Below, one piece after another: positions 41,786 through 50,439 of a DNA stretch of 64,000 nt (position 1 is the stretch's first letter; every line of letters begins with the position of its first letter). This DNA is from an uncultured Clostridia bacterium (GTDB lineage Bacteria; Bacillota; Clostridia; TANB77; CAG-508). Below the pieces are notes generated by a model that was given only the letters and a program-made list of their open reading frames with translations, ran no database searches and was not told the origin of the DNA. The position numbers and the translations under genes were made by a program. The stretch lies in contig CAKPLT010000001.1 in assembly GCA_934167755.1 (NCBI GenBank), positions 1-64,000 on the forward strand. The letters are read 5' to 3'.

Positions 41786-43759
41786 TTATTTATTTTTTTC
41801 TTCAATAATTTCTTTTTCAAAATCACTAGCATCAATATTTATTAAAATGTGTTCATCTCCAACAAAAGTTAAACATTCTCCTCTTCTTAAAGATTTTATT
41901 TCAATTTTTTCTTTTTCAGATAAATTGGAATATTGTGATAATACTTTAATATTTTCTTCTTCAAGAGAAAAAAATGTTTTTATACTAGAATTATTTAAAA
42001 TGCTTTTTCCATATGTACCATTTTCCAAACTAAATAAATCAGAAATATCTTGTGTTATGGCAACACTACTTCCACCATATTTCCTAATTGTTTTAAATAT
42101 TTTATAAATAAATTTTGCTACTTCTTTATTTGATGTTACACCTATTAATCTCCAAATTTCGTCTAAATAAATTGCTTTTTTTATTTTTCTATTTATTTTT
42201 ATTTTATCCCAAAATAATTCAGTAAATAAATACATTCCATATTTCATATTTTCTTCACCTAATTCATATACATCTGCAACAATTAATTTTTTATTTAATT
42301 CAATATTTGTATAATTATTAAAAAATTTTAAAGAACCTTTTATAAATGGAATTAATTTAATTTTAAATTTTTTTGTTTTTTCATCATTTAAATTATTATA
42401 TAAATCTTCTAATATTGGCATATCTTTTGTTGTTTTAAATTTTCCATTTTTATATAATGTTTTATCATTAAATGTTATTTTTTTATTTTTATATGTTTCA
42501 ATTATTTTTTCTTCTAATATTGCTTTTTCTTCTTCATTTAATTCTCCAAAAACCAAATTAAAAAATCCAATTAATTTTCCTATTTTTGTTGCTAAATATC
42601 CATGTTCATTTTCTTCTATACTTTCTTTTCTAATATCAAAAATATTTATATAGTTTTCCGATGTTGCTCCTAACTTTATAATAGTACCATTCATTTTTTT
42701 TGCAATGTTATTATATTCTTTTTCTGGATCTATCACATATTGTTCAATTCCTAATAATATATTTCTTAAAATTAATAACTTTGTATAGAAAGATTTTCCA
42801 GCTCCACTAGTTCCAAATATACACATATTCGCGTTTTTATATTTATTAGTATTATATCTATCTATTAAAATTAAAGAATTGTTATACATATTATTTCCTA
42901 TATAAATTCCTTTTTCTTCTACGATTGAAGAGGAAATAAATGGATATGTACTAATTAAACCAGATGTCAAAATATTCCTTTTTCCTATTTGTTTTAAATC
43001 TTCACTATTTTCCATTAATGGTATACATGATGTAAATAACTGCTCTTGTCTAAAATTTGACCTTCTTGTTTGTAATCCCTTACTTTGTAAAATTCCTTCT
43101 ATTTTATCTAAATTATATTCTAAATCTTTTTTATCCTTTGAAAAAAGATTTAAATAAATATAGAAAAAATATATTTCTTCATTATTTAATTGAATTTCTT
43201 TTCTAATATATTTAGCATCATTATATGTAAATGCTGCAATATCTATATCTTGCCTATTTTCACTTGATTGTTTTAATTCAACCCCAACATTTCCTATATT
43301 ATAAGTCAATTCTTTAATTGTTTTTGATGTATCCTGTTTTTCATAAAACATTGAAATATTCATATTAATATTTGTTTCTATTAAGGATTTTAAAATTAAC
43401 TCATTATATTCCCTATAATAATTTACTATAATTATTCCTGAATAAAAATATTCATCAATTTCTAAATATTTAGGATTTTTTAAATTAATATATGTAGGAG
43501 AAATAAAATCTTTTTTGGAAAAAAAACCACCATTAATTTTTTTATTATTTTTTTCTTGATTATTTATTATTATTTTATTTTTTATTTTATTAATTATTTT
43601 TTTATTTATTTTAATTATTTTATTTTTATTTATTATTTTATTATTTTTTATTTTATTTTTATTTATTATTTTATTATTTTTTATTTTATTATTTATTTTT
43701 TCTTTTTTTATTATTTTATTTTTTGATAAATTATTATTTATTTTTTTATTTTTTTTCAT
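41786..43759 (-). CDS. VirB4-family T4SS ATPase with a simple-sequence N-terminal tail
   Basis: 657 aa. Residues about 1-75 are almost only Lys, Asn and Ile and come from an AT-only repeat in the DNA. The VirB4/TrbE-like region follows, with the N-domain strand NIGNVGVELKQ. Walker A is FGTSGAGKSF (about 315-324), then YVIDPEKEY, Walker B KAIYLDEIWRLIG (about 526-538) and ITQDISDL, the usual VirB4 order. VirB4 energises pilus assembly and substrate transfer. A GGAAGTGAT site lies 15-20 nt before the ATG, and ATA at 43774 would be better spaced, so the exact start is open. This is the only complete VirB4 in the window and would serve the left T4SS cluster, although it is 6.4 kb away and inverted. 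Confidence 0.88.
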   Translation of the reverse strand: MKKNKKINNNLSKNKIIKKEKINNKIKNNKIINKNKIKNNKIINKNKIIKINKKIINKIKNKIIINNQEKNNKKINGGFFSKKDFISPTYINLKNPKYLEIDEYFYSGIIIVNYYREYNELILKSLIETNINMNISMFYEKQDTSKTIKELTYNIGNVGVELKQSSENRQDIDIAAFTYNDAKYIRKEIQLNNEEIYFFYIYLNLFSKDKKDLEYNLDKIEGILQSKGLQTRRSNFRQEQLFTSCIPLMENSEDLKQIGKRNILTSGLISTYPFISSSIVEEKGIYIGNNMYNNSLILIDRYNTNKYKNANMCIFGTSGAGKSFYTKLLILRNILLGIEQYVIDPEKEYNNIAKKMNGTIIKLGATSENYINIFDIRKESIEENEHGYLATKIGKLIGFFNLVFGELNEEEKAILEEKIIETYKNKKITFNDKTLYKNGKFKTTKDMPILEDLYNNLNDEKTKKFKIKLIPFIKGSLKFFNNYTNIELNKKLIVADVYELGEENMKYGMYLFTELFWDKIKINRKIKKAIYLDEIWRLIGVTSNKEVAKFIYKIFKTIRKYGGSSVAITQDISDLFSLENGTYGKSILNNSSIKTFFSLEEENIKVLSQYSNLSEKEKIEIKSLRRGECLTFVGDEHILINIDASDFEKEIIEEKNK

Positions 43760-43795
43760 ATTTATTTTTTTTATATCACTTCCTTTATTATTTAT
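43540..43795. repeat. AT-only simple-sequence tract within the VirB4 gene start
   Basis: Plus-strand TTATTTTTATTTATTATTTT-type sequence with almost no G or C. It encodes the Lys/Asn/Ile tail and resembles the intergenic tracts at 48.8-49.2 and 56.6-56.8 kb. Confidence 0.8.
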
Positions 43796-44336
43796 CTAAA
43801 AATTTTTTTAAATTAAAAAATGAAAATAAAATATTTTTTATTTCTGTTTTATCACATTCAAAAACAATATTTCCACATCTAATTAAACAATCTTTTATTT
43901 TAAAATATTTTTCATTTAATTCTTGAATAATATTTTCCTCTAAATTATCTGTATTATTTTTAATAATTAAATATATATTTTTTGATGCTGATTTATTTTT
44001 ATTATTTTTTTCTTTAATAAATTTTAAATATTCTTTTGAATATTCTTTTATTATTTTATTATTTTCTTTTTGGGTTATTTTTTGAATATTTTCTATATGT
44101 CCACTTAAATCTTCCTTTTTACTTTGAATTAAAATTTGCATATCAAAATTACATGTTTTTAAAAAAATTTTGTAAGAATTTAAAATCGATTCTTTTTCTA
44201 ATTGTGTTTTTAAATTAAAATTTATTGGAATTACTTTTAATATTTTTATATATTTATTTTTTTTTATTTTTATAATCCCCTTATCTAAAATCTGTTCTAT
44301 TGGTATCCATTTTTGTATAGATTGAATTTTTGTCAC
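43788..44336 (-). CDS. VirB4 N-domain-like T4SS partner protein
   Basis: 182 aa ending 28 nt before the VirB4 start. The N-terminus (KWIPIEQILDKGIIKIKKNKYIKIL) and the strand NFDMQILIQSKKEDL resemble the N-terminal domain of VirB4/TraC-type proteins encoded as a separate subunit in Gram-positive systems. The gene cut off at the right window edge appears to be its right-cluster counterpart, having EFDTVRDNMII at the matching place. The GTG at 44336 lies inside AGGAGGTGA, so initiation at ATT (44327), eight bases past the site, is possible. A consensus promoter lies 80-110 nt upstream. It may help couple VirB4 to the PrgI/VirB3 protein. Confidence 0.65.
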   Translation of the reverse strand: MTKIQSIQKWIPIEQILDKGIIKIKKNKYIKILKVIPINFNLKTQLEKESILNSYKIFLKTCNFDMQILIQSKKEDLSGHIENIQKITQKENNKIIKEYSKEYLKFIKEKNNKNKSASKNIYLIIKNNTDNLEENIIQELNEKYFKIKDCLIRCGNIVFECDKTEIKNILFSFFNLKKFLDK

Positions 44337-44417
44337 CTCCTATTAAAAATGTTTGAAAAAAATAATACTTGAATTTTTTAAATAAAAAATGAAATAAAAT
44401 AATTAATCTTGCAAGTT

Positions 44418-44446
44418 ATTATACAATATCTTTTTTGCAATTGCAA
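44418..44446 (-). promoter_or_regulatory. Promoter of the VirB4 block
   Basis: Minus-strand TTGCAA (44441-44446), 17 nt, TATAAT (44418-44423). TTGCAA also occurs at 44435-44440 next to the -35 box, making the palindrome TTGCAATTGCAA, and CTTGCAAG lies downstream, so operator sites are possible. Confidence 0.65.
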
Positions 44447-44573
44447 GAAAAATCGTTCGACAAATTTCGACTTTTATTATACGGCAATAATTCATAGTTT
44501 ATAGAAAATATATTTGTATATATTATAGTAACAAATTATAACTAACATATGATAAAATGCAACAAACATATTA

Positions 44574-44611
44574 GAAAAAAGCATCAAAAACTTAACTTGG
44601 TTTTTGATGCT
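44574..44611 (-). terminator. Terminator of the 155-aa gene
   Basis: AGCATCAAAAAC (44580-44591) pairs with GTTTTTGATGCT (44600-44611). The minus strand continues with T6. Confidence 0.9.
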
Positions 44612-44618
44612 AAAAAAG

Positions 44619-45086
44619 TTAATATTTTTCATTTAAGTAACTGCAAAATTCCCAAAGGTTTTCTTCATCCAAACCCCAGAAATATAATTTTGCAACAAGG
44701 AAAGCCCCGCTTGAAAATTTTTCTATTTTTCCTATTACATCATTTTCTAATTCTGAATATCCCCACAAATCCTCCAATACCAATAATATTGCTAAGACCT
44801 GCGTTGGTTTGAAATTATTACATTCAAACTTTTGATATTCATTTTTAAAGGTTTCTTTCAAAATGTCAAAAAACTCTGGAATATCTTTTTCTTTGTCTAT
44901 TTCCATAAAAAACGGACACAAAGTATTTAAATATTCTTTAAGTTCTGTCTGTTCCACTGTATCATCATACTTAGTGTACAGTGCAGATATTTGAGCAGTA
45001 ATAGATCTTTGAGAAAACTCATCTGATTTCATGCATTCCCGAAGAGCCCTTTTTGCTAACTCTTCATACTTTTCTTTTTTATTCAT
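44619..45086 (-). CDS. 155-aa hypothetical cytoplasmic protein
   Basis: AGGAGG lies eight bases before the ATG, with its own promoter and terminator, so it is monocistronic. The protein is acidic and helical, with YEELAKRALRECMKSDEF near the N-terminus, FEC-NNFKPTQVLAILLVLEDLWGY in the middle and aromatic residues at the C-terminus (YFWGLDEENLWEFCSYL). No family, signal peptide or membrane helix is evident. It has a less AT-biased amino-acid makeup than the VirB4 block beside it. Confidence 0.75.
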   Translation of the reverse strand: MNKKEKYEELAKRALRECMKSDEFSQRSITAQISALYTKYDDTVEQTELKEYLNTLCPFFMEIDKEKDIPEFFDILKETFKNEYQKFECNNFKPTQVLAILLVLEDLWGYSELENDVIGKIEKFSSGAFLVAKLYFWGLDEENLWEFCSYLNEKY

Positions 45087-45118
45087 TTTGCATTTCCTCC
45101 TATGGATTAATAATCTAT

Positions 45119-45148
45119 ATTATAGCATAACAAGTTATGTAAATTCAA
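45119..45148 (-). promoter_or_regulatory. Promoter of the 155-aa gene with spacer inverted repeat
   Basis: Minus-strand TTGAAT (45143-45148), 18 nt, TATAAT (45119-45124). The spacer holds CATAAC-AA-GTTATG, a possible repressor site. Confidence 0.6.
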
Positions 45149-45179
45149 TATTTTTAAAAAATTTTTTTATTTTTTGAAT

Positions 45180-45608
45180 ATAAAAAAAATTTCTGCACAT
45201 AATATGTGTATAAGGTTAATATCAGTTGAGTGAAGAGTGTTAATAGATTATTATTAGTTTATTAATATTCGAGCAAAGATGTATGTTAGTTTATTTTTAT
45301 GGATTAATATATGTCGGCGATAAAAATATATTATGTGTATGTAAGCTATATTTTATTTAAATTTTCAAGGATTATTTTTATATTTTATATATGGTTAAAT
45401 TATATGTAATATATTCGAACTAAGATTATCTTTGTATTATATGGGGTTGTTATTAGTCCTTAATAGGATGAATATGGTTTCTACTAGTGCATCTGTAGTC
45501 GAGCGACTGATTAATATATGTGGTATATAGTTTATTTGTATAGTAATATACATTAGATTAGACTATTATGTATATTAGTTTGAGTTAAGATTGATATTAG
45601 CTTTATAG
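45180..45608. other. Gene-free 430-nt segment with reversed strand skew
   Basis: No ORF of credible size on either strand. The plus strand is rich in G and T with few C, opposite to the plus strand of the surrounding leftward genes. TTAG and TTCGA(G/A) words recur. It could be an unrecognised RNA gene or a decayed gene on the plus strand. No known RNA family is recognised. Confidence 0.5.
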
Positions 45609-45609
45609 A

Positions 45610-45642
45610 TAATAGGATTCCACAAATTGTGGAATCCTATTA
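45610..45642 (-). terminator. Inverted repeat after gyrB
   Basis: TAATAGGATTCCACAA and TTGTGGAATCCTATTA are perfect 16-nt arms directly after the gyrB stop. The U-tract on the minus strand is weak. Confidence 0.7.
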
Positions 45643-45647
45643 AAATA

Positions 45648-47576
45648 TTATATATCAAGATTTTTTACAAATTTTGCATTTTTTTCAATAAATTCTCTTC
45701 TTGGATTAACTTCATCACCCATTAAAATATTAAATATTTCATCAGCTTTAATAGCATCATCCATTGTAACTTGTATTAGCGTTCTTTTTGCAGGATCCAT
45801 TGTTGTTTCCCATAATTGTTCTGGATTCATTTCTCCTAAACCTTTATATCTTTGGATAGAAAGTGTATCTCTTGTAATTCCTTTTGCTTCTAATTCCGCA
45901 AAAGCTTGATCTAAACCTTCATCAGTATAACAATAAATATCTTCCATTCCCCTTTTTGATAACTTAAATAGTGGTGGTTGTGCTAAATAAACATTTCCAT
46001 TTTCAATAAGTGGTCTCATATATCTAAAGAAAAATGTTAACATTAATGTTCTTATATGTGCCCCATCAACATCGGCATCTGCCATTATTATTACTTTTCC
46101 ATATCTAATTTTTGTAATATCAAATTCGTTTCCAATTCCAGCACCAATTGCAACTATAACAGGATTTAATTTATCATTTCCATATATTTTATCAGCTCTT
46201 GCTTTTTCAACATTAAGCATTTTTCCCCATAATGGTAAAATTGCTTGGAATTTTCTATCTCTTCCCTGTTTTGCACTTCCTCCAGCAGAATCTCCCTCGA
46301 CTATATATACTTCACATTCTTCAGCAACTTTGCTACTACAATCTGCAAGTTTTCCTGGTAATGTTGAAGTTTCTAATGCACTTTTTCTACGAACAAGTTC
46401 TCTTGCTTTTCTTGCAGCTTCTCTTGCTCTAGATGCACTTACACATTTCTCTAATATAGCTTTTGCAACATTTGGGTTCTCCTCTAAAAATGTTGATAAT
46501 GCTTCATTTACCATTGATTGAACGACACCTGTTACTTCACTATTTCCTAATTTTGTTTTAGTTTGTCCTTCAAATTGAGGCTCTTTAACTTTTACAGAAA
46601 CAACAGCTGTGATTCCCTCTCTTATATCTTCACCTTGTAAATTGGAATCTTTTTCCTTTAAAAAGTTATGACTACGAGCATAATCATTGAATACTTTTGT
46701 TAATGCTCTTTTAAATCCCTCAAGATGTGTTCCACCTTCAATTGTATTTATATTATTTACAAATGTATGAATATTCTCTGTATATGATGATGTATATTGT
46801 ATTGCTATTTCAACTGGTGTTTCACCATTTCTTTCTATATAAATTGGAACCGGATGTAATTTTTCTTTGTTTTTATTTAAATATTCAACAAAAGATTTTA
46901 GTCCACCTTCAAAACAAAATTCTGCCTTTTTTGGTGTCTCTTCTCTTTTATCTTCTATTGTTATTTTTAAGCCTTTTGTTAAAAATGCAATTTCTCTAAA
47001 CCTTGTTTCTAATGTTTCATAATCAAAATTTTGTGTTTCAAAAATTGTATCATCTGCAAGAAATCTAACCTTTGTTCCTGTCTTTTCTGAATTTCCAATT
47101 TTTTCAAGTTTTTTTACAGTTTTACCTTTTTCGAAATACATCTGATATATTCCGCCATCTCTTTGAATAGTTACTTCTGTCCAATTCGATAATGCGTTTA
47201 CAACAGATGCACCTACACCGTGTAAACCACCAGATACTTTGTATCCACTATCTCCACCAAATTTTCCACCAGCATGTAAAACTGTATATACAGTCTCAGC
47301 AGTAGAAATATGTGTTTTTGGATGTACCTCTACAGGTATTCCTCTTCCATTATCTTCTACACTTATTATATTTCCAGGTTCAATTACGACATTTATTTCT
47401 GTACAATATCCTGCCATTGCTTCATCAACACAGTTATCTACAATTTCATATACTAAATGATGTAGTCCTCTTACAGATGTACTACCTATATACATACCTG
47501 GTCTTTTTCTAACTGCTTCAAGGCCTTCCAATACTTGGATTTGTTCAGCCCCATATTTGTGTTCATACTTTTCCAT
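45648..47576 (-). CDS. gyrB: DNA gyrase subunit B
   Basis: 642 aa, the usual length. The GHKL ATPase domain (EIVDNCVDEAMAGY, DNGRGIPVEVH, GGLHGVGASVVNALS), transducer domain, and TOPRIM domain (EGDSAGGSAKQGRD, DADVDGAHI) are intact. The C-terminal RYKGLGEMNPEQLWETTMDP motif is conserved. It binds ATP and pairs with GyrA. It lies 52 nt after recF in the dnaA-dnaN-recF-gyrB run and ends at an inverted repeat. No internal deletion or unusual residue was noticed. Confidence 0.97.
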   Translation of the reverse strand: MEKYEHKYGAEQIQVLEGLEAVRKRPGMYIGSTSVRGLHHLVYEIVDNCVDEAMAGYCTEINVVIEPGNIISVEDNGRGIPVEVHPKTHISTAETVYTVLHAGGKFGGDSGYKVSGGLHGVGASVVNALSNWTEVTIQRDGGIYQMYFEKGKTVKKLEKIGNSEKTGTKVRFLADDTIFETQNFDYETLETRFREIAFLTKGLKITIEDKREETPKKAEFCFEGGLKSFVEYLNKNKEKLHPVPIYIERNGETPVEIAIQYTSSYTENIHTFVNNINTIEGGTHLEGFKRALTKVFNDYARSHNFLKEKDSNLQGEDIREGITAVVSVKVKEPQFEGQTKTKLGNSEVTGVVQSMVNEALSTFLEENPNVAKAILEKCVSASRAREAARKARELVRRKSALETSTLPGKLADCSSKVAEECEVYIVEGDSAGGSAKQGRDRKFQAILPLWGKMLNVEKARADKIYGNDKLNPVIVAIGAGIGNEFDITKIRYGKVIIMADADVDGAHIRTLMLTFFFRYMRPLIENGNVYLAQPPLFKLSKRGMEDIYCYTDEGLDQAFAELEAKGITRDTLSIQRYKGLGEMNPEQLWETTMDPAKRTLIQVTMDDAIKADEIFNILMGDEVNPRREFIEKNAKFVKNLDI

Positions 47577-47628
47577 TCATTTTCCTTCCTTTCAATAGCA
47601 CACTATTGGAAAAATTTTCAAAATGCAC

Positions 47629-48702
47629 TTAATTTTTTTCATATATATCTCCATCTATAACATTATACGAAAAATATTCTAAATTTTCAAGTGTTATTTT
47701 TTCTGTACATGTTATTATGACTTGAATATCTTTAATATTTTTTAAAAAACTTTCTCTTCTTTTTTCATCTAATTCAGACATAAAATCATCTAGCAATAAT
47801 ATTGGGTATTCTCCAATATCATCATATATAACTTGTAGTTCTGAAAGTTTTAATGAAAGCATAGCTGTTCTATTTTGACCTTGTGATCCAAAAATTCCAA
47901 CTTCATTCTTATTTATATATATAGTAAAATCATCTCTGTGTACACCTTTTGTAGTAAATCCTTTTATTATATCTAGCTTTCTTCTTGATTTTAACTCATT
48001 TGTAAAGTTTTGTCTAGTATTTGCATCAGAAAAATATTGAATTTCAATTTCTTCTTTATTATTTGTAATATCATTATGGATATTTTTTATTTTATTTTTT
48101 ATTTTTTCTATAAATTCTTTTCTATATTCATAAATTTTTAATCCATATTCAATTAATTTTTCATCCCATATATCTAATAAAGTTTCGTCCTTTTTTTCTA
48201 ATTTAATTTGTTTTAAATAATTATTTCTTTGTTCAAGTGTTTTATTATATAGTGATAATATATGCATATAATTAGGTCTTAATTGGCTTATCATTATGTC
48301 TAAAAATTTTCTTCTATTTTGTGGTCCGCCTTTTAAAATATTAATATCATCAGGCGTAAAAATAACTATATTTATATTTCCTAATAACTCACTTAATTTT
48401 TTTATTTTTATTCCATTTAAATATACTTGTTTTTTTTCACCTATTTCTATTTTTATATTTCCTTCTCTATCGCTTTTTTTAAAATTAATTTCTACTGAAG
48501 TTTTTTCTTCATTAAATTTTATTAATTCTTTTTCTTTATTTGTTCTAAAAGATTTTCCAATACTACATAAAAATACCGATTCAATTATATTGGTTTTTCC
48601 CTGAGCATTTTCTCCAAAAAAAACATTTATATTTTCATGTAATTTTATTTCTTTTTTATTATAATTTCTAAAATTATTTAATTTAATATTAGTTATCCAC
48701 AT
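47629..48702 (-). CDS. recF: DNA replication/repair protein RecF
   Basis: 357 aa from the ATG at 48702, preferred over the ATG 12 nt upstream because GGAG then has proper spacing. SMC-like ABC ATPase: Walker A GENAQGKTN (about 30-38), signature FGSQGQNR, Walker B ILLLDDFMSELD near the C-terminus. RecF loads RecA at gapped DNA together with RecO and RecR. The small S4-domain gene (yaaA/rlbA) usually found between dnaN and recF is absent, and a 600-nt AT-rich spacer takes its place. Confidence 0.94.
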   Translation of the reverse strand: MWITNIKLNNFRNYNKKEIKLHENINVFFGENAQGKTNIIESVFLCSIGKSFRTNKEKELIKFNEEKTSVEINFKKSDREGNIKIEIGEKKQVYLNGIKIKKLSELLGNINIVIFTPDDINILKGGPQNRRKFLDIMISQLRPNYMHILSLYNKTLEQRNNYLKQIKLEKKDETLLDIWDEKLIEYGLKIYEYRKEFIEKIKNKIKNIHNDITNNKEEIEIQYFSDANTRQNFTNELKSRRKLDIIKGFTTKGVHRDDFTIYINKNEVGIFGSQGQNRTAMLSLKLSELQVIYDDIGEYPILLLDDFMSELDEKRRESFLKNIKDIQVIITCTEKITLENLEYFSYNVIDGDIYEKN

Positions 48703-49287
48703 ATTTTTCTCCATTTGTGTATAATTTATTATTATTTTTATTATTTTTATTTTTATTGAATAATATAAAATTATATTAATTAAAAATAAAATCGTCTTAT
48801 TTTTGATTTTCGTGCGTTATTTTTTTTTATTTTTTTATATATTTTTTTATTTTTATTTAATTTTTAAAATTTTTTTTATTTTTTAAATATAAAATTATAT
48901 TACCTAAAAATAAAATCGTCTTATTTTTGATTTTCGTGCGTCATTTTTTTGCTATTTTTTATTATTTTATTTTTAATTTTATTAATTAATTAAAAAATAT
49001 TTTTCAAATTAATTTTTTATTATTTTTTTATTTTTAAATTATTTATTTATTATTTAATTCTCTAATTTAATTTTTAATTGTTTTCAAAATTGTTTTAAGT
49101 AAACTTTTTTCGGTTTTTTTTCATTTTAAAAAAAATAAAAATCTTTTTTTATCTATTTTATTCTTTTTTTTTCTATTTTATTCTAATTTATTTGTTTTTA
49201 TTGTTTTTTATTATTTTATTTTTATTTATTTTTTGTTGTAATGTTATGTTTACTTGTTTTTATGTCATATTTATTTCTATAATAAAG
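48703..49287. other. AT-rich spacer between recF and dnaN with a duplicated element
   Basis: Long T/A runs and no ORF. A segment of about 60 bp (48763-48827) is repeated at 48887-48951, 124 bp away. Each copy contains AAAATAAAATCGTCTTATTTTT and then GATTTTCGTGCGT, the only GC-containing parts. The AAAAATAA/TTATTTTT halves can form a hairpin. The rest is simple sequence. Confidence 0.8.
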
Positions 49288-49314
49288 TTGGTCAGAAGTT
49301 CTTCCTCTGACCAA
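49288..49314 (-). terminator. Hairpin after dnaN
   Basis: TTGGTCAGA (49288-49296) pairs with TCTGACCAA (49306-49314), 5 nt after the dnaN stop. The following U-tract is short. Confidence 0.6.
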
Positions 49315-49318
49315 TCTC

Positions 49319-50434
49319 TTATTCTTTTAATCTTATTGGCAAAATCATATAAACATATTCATTGTTTTCCACAGATTTTACTAAACATGGGGATATACTT
49401 GTACCAAATTCAACGAAAACTTCCTCATCATCAATTGCTTTTAAGCTATCAAGAAAATATTTAGGATTAAAACCAGCTTCTATATTCTTTCCTTCTGTTG
49501 AAACATATATTTCTTCTTTCGCTTCTCCAGTTTGATTTGTACAAGAAATTGTCATTTTTCCAATATCTATTGATACTTTTACAGGATATTTTTTTTCTTT
49601 TTCTATAGAAGATGCTGAAATTAAGCTAATTCTTTCAAAACTATTTTGTAAATTATTTTTATTTACTCTAATTCTAGTTTCCCAACTACTTGGAATTACA
49701 GATTTATAATTTAAAAATTCTCCATCTAATATACGAGTAACAACTTTACAATTTTCCATCTCAAATAATGCTTGATTTTTAGCAATTCCAATCTTTATGT
49801 GTTCAAATGAATCTTGTAAAATTTTATTAATTTCATTTAAAGTTTTTCCAGGTATTACTGCTTTAAAATCATTTACTTTATTTTGTAAGTATATACTTCT
49901 TAATGCTAATCTAAATCCATCTACTGCAACAACATTTAATTTATTGTTTTCCACTTCGAATAAACAACCTGTGAATATTGGTCTATTTTCTTCATTGCTA
50001 ACTGCAAATATTGTTCTTCTAATCATATTTCTTAACATATTTTGTTCTAAATCAATTGAATTTTCTACTTCTATTTTAGGCAATTCTGGAAATTCTTCTG
50101 GATTCATTGTTGTCAATTTGTATAAAGCTCCTTCACATTCAATTTCCAATAAATTATTTTCATTTAATGTTATATAAATTTCTGTATCTGGTAGTTTTCT
50201 TATTATTTCACTAAACATTATTGCATTTACTACTGTACTACCTTGTTCTTTTACTTCACATTCCATTACATATTCTATTCCGATTTCTAAGTCATAAGTT
50301 GTTAATTTTATTTCATTATCATTAGTTTGAATAAGTATTCCTTCTAGTATAGGCATTGTTGTTTTAGATGCAACAGCTTTAACTACGGAATTTAATGCTT
50401 TAAGGATATTATCCTTATAACAAACAATTTTCAT
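49319..50434 (-). CDS. dnaN: DNA polymerase III beta subunit (sliding clamp)
   Basis: 371 aa with AAAGGAG eight bases before the ATG. Three clamp domains are recognisable: the start MKIVCYKDNILKALNSVVKAVASKTTMPILEGI, domain II with NRPIFTGCLFEVENNKLNVVAVDGFRLA, and the C-terminal YMILPIRL that lines the protein-binding pocket. The ring-shaped dimer tethers polymerase and repair proteins to DNA. It is separated from dnaA by the oriC unwinding region. Confidence 0.96.
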   Translation of the reverse strand: MKIVCYKDNILKALNSVVKAVASKTTMPILEGILIQTNDNEIKLTTYDLEIGIEYVMECEVKEQGSTVVNAIMFSEIIRKLPDTEIYITLNENNLLEIECEGALYKLTTMNPEEFPELPKIEVENSIDLEQNMLRNMIRRTIFAVSNEENRPIFTGCLFEVENNKLNVVAVDGFRLALRSIYLQNKVNDFKAVIPGKTLNEINKILQDSFEHIKIGIAKNQALFEMENCKVVTRILDGEFLNYKSVIPSSWETRIRVNKNNLQNSFERISLISASSIEKEKKYPVKVSIDIGKMTISCTNQTGEAKEEIYVSTEGKNIEAGFNPKYFLDSLKAIDDEEVFVEFGTSISPCLVKSVENNEYVYMILPIRLKE

Positions 50435-50439
50435 TTTGC

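Noticed and set aside
44549..44812. Plus-strand ORF at 44549
   Set aside because: It runs through the minus-strand terminator and opposite the better-supported 155-aa gene, and has no ribosome site.
48763..48951. CRISPR array
   Set aside because: Only two copies, 124 bp apart, with simple-sequence spacing and no cas genes. No other regularly spaced repeats were found in the window.
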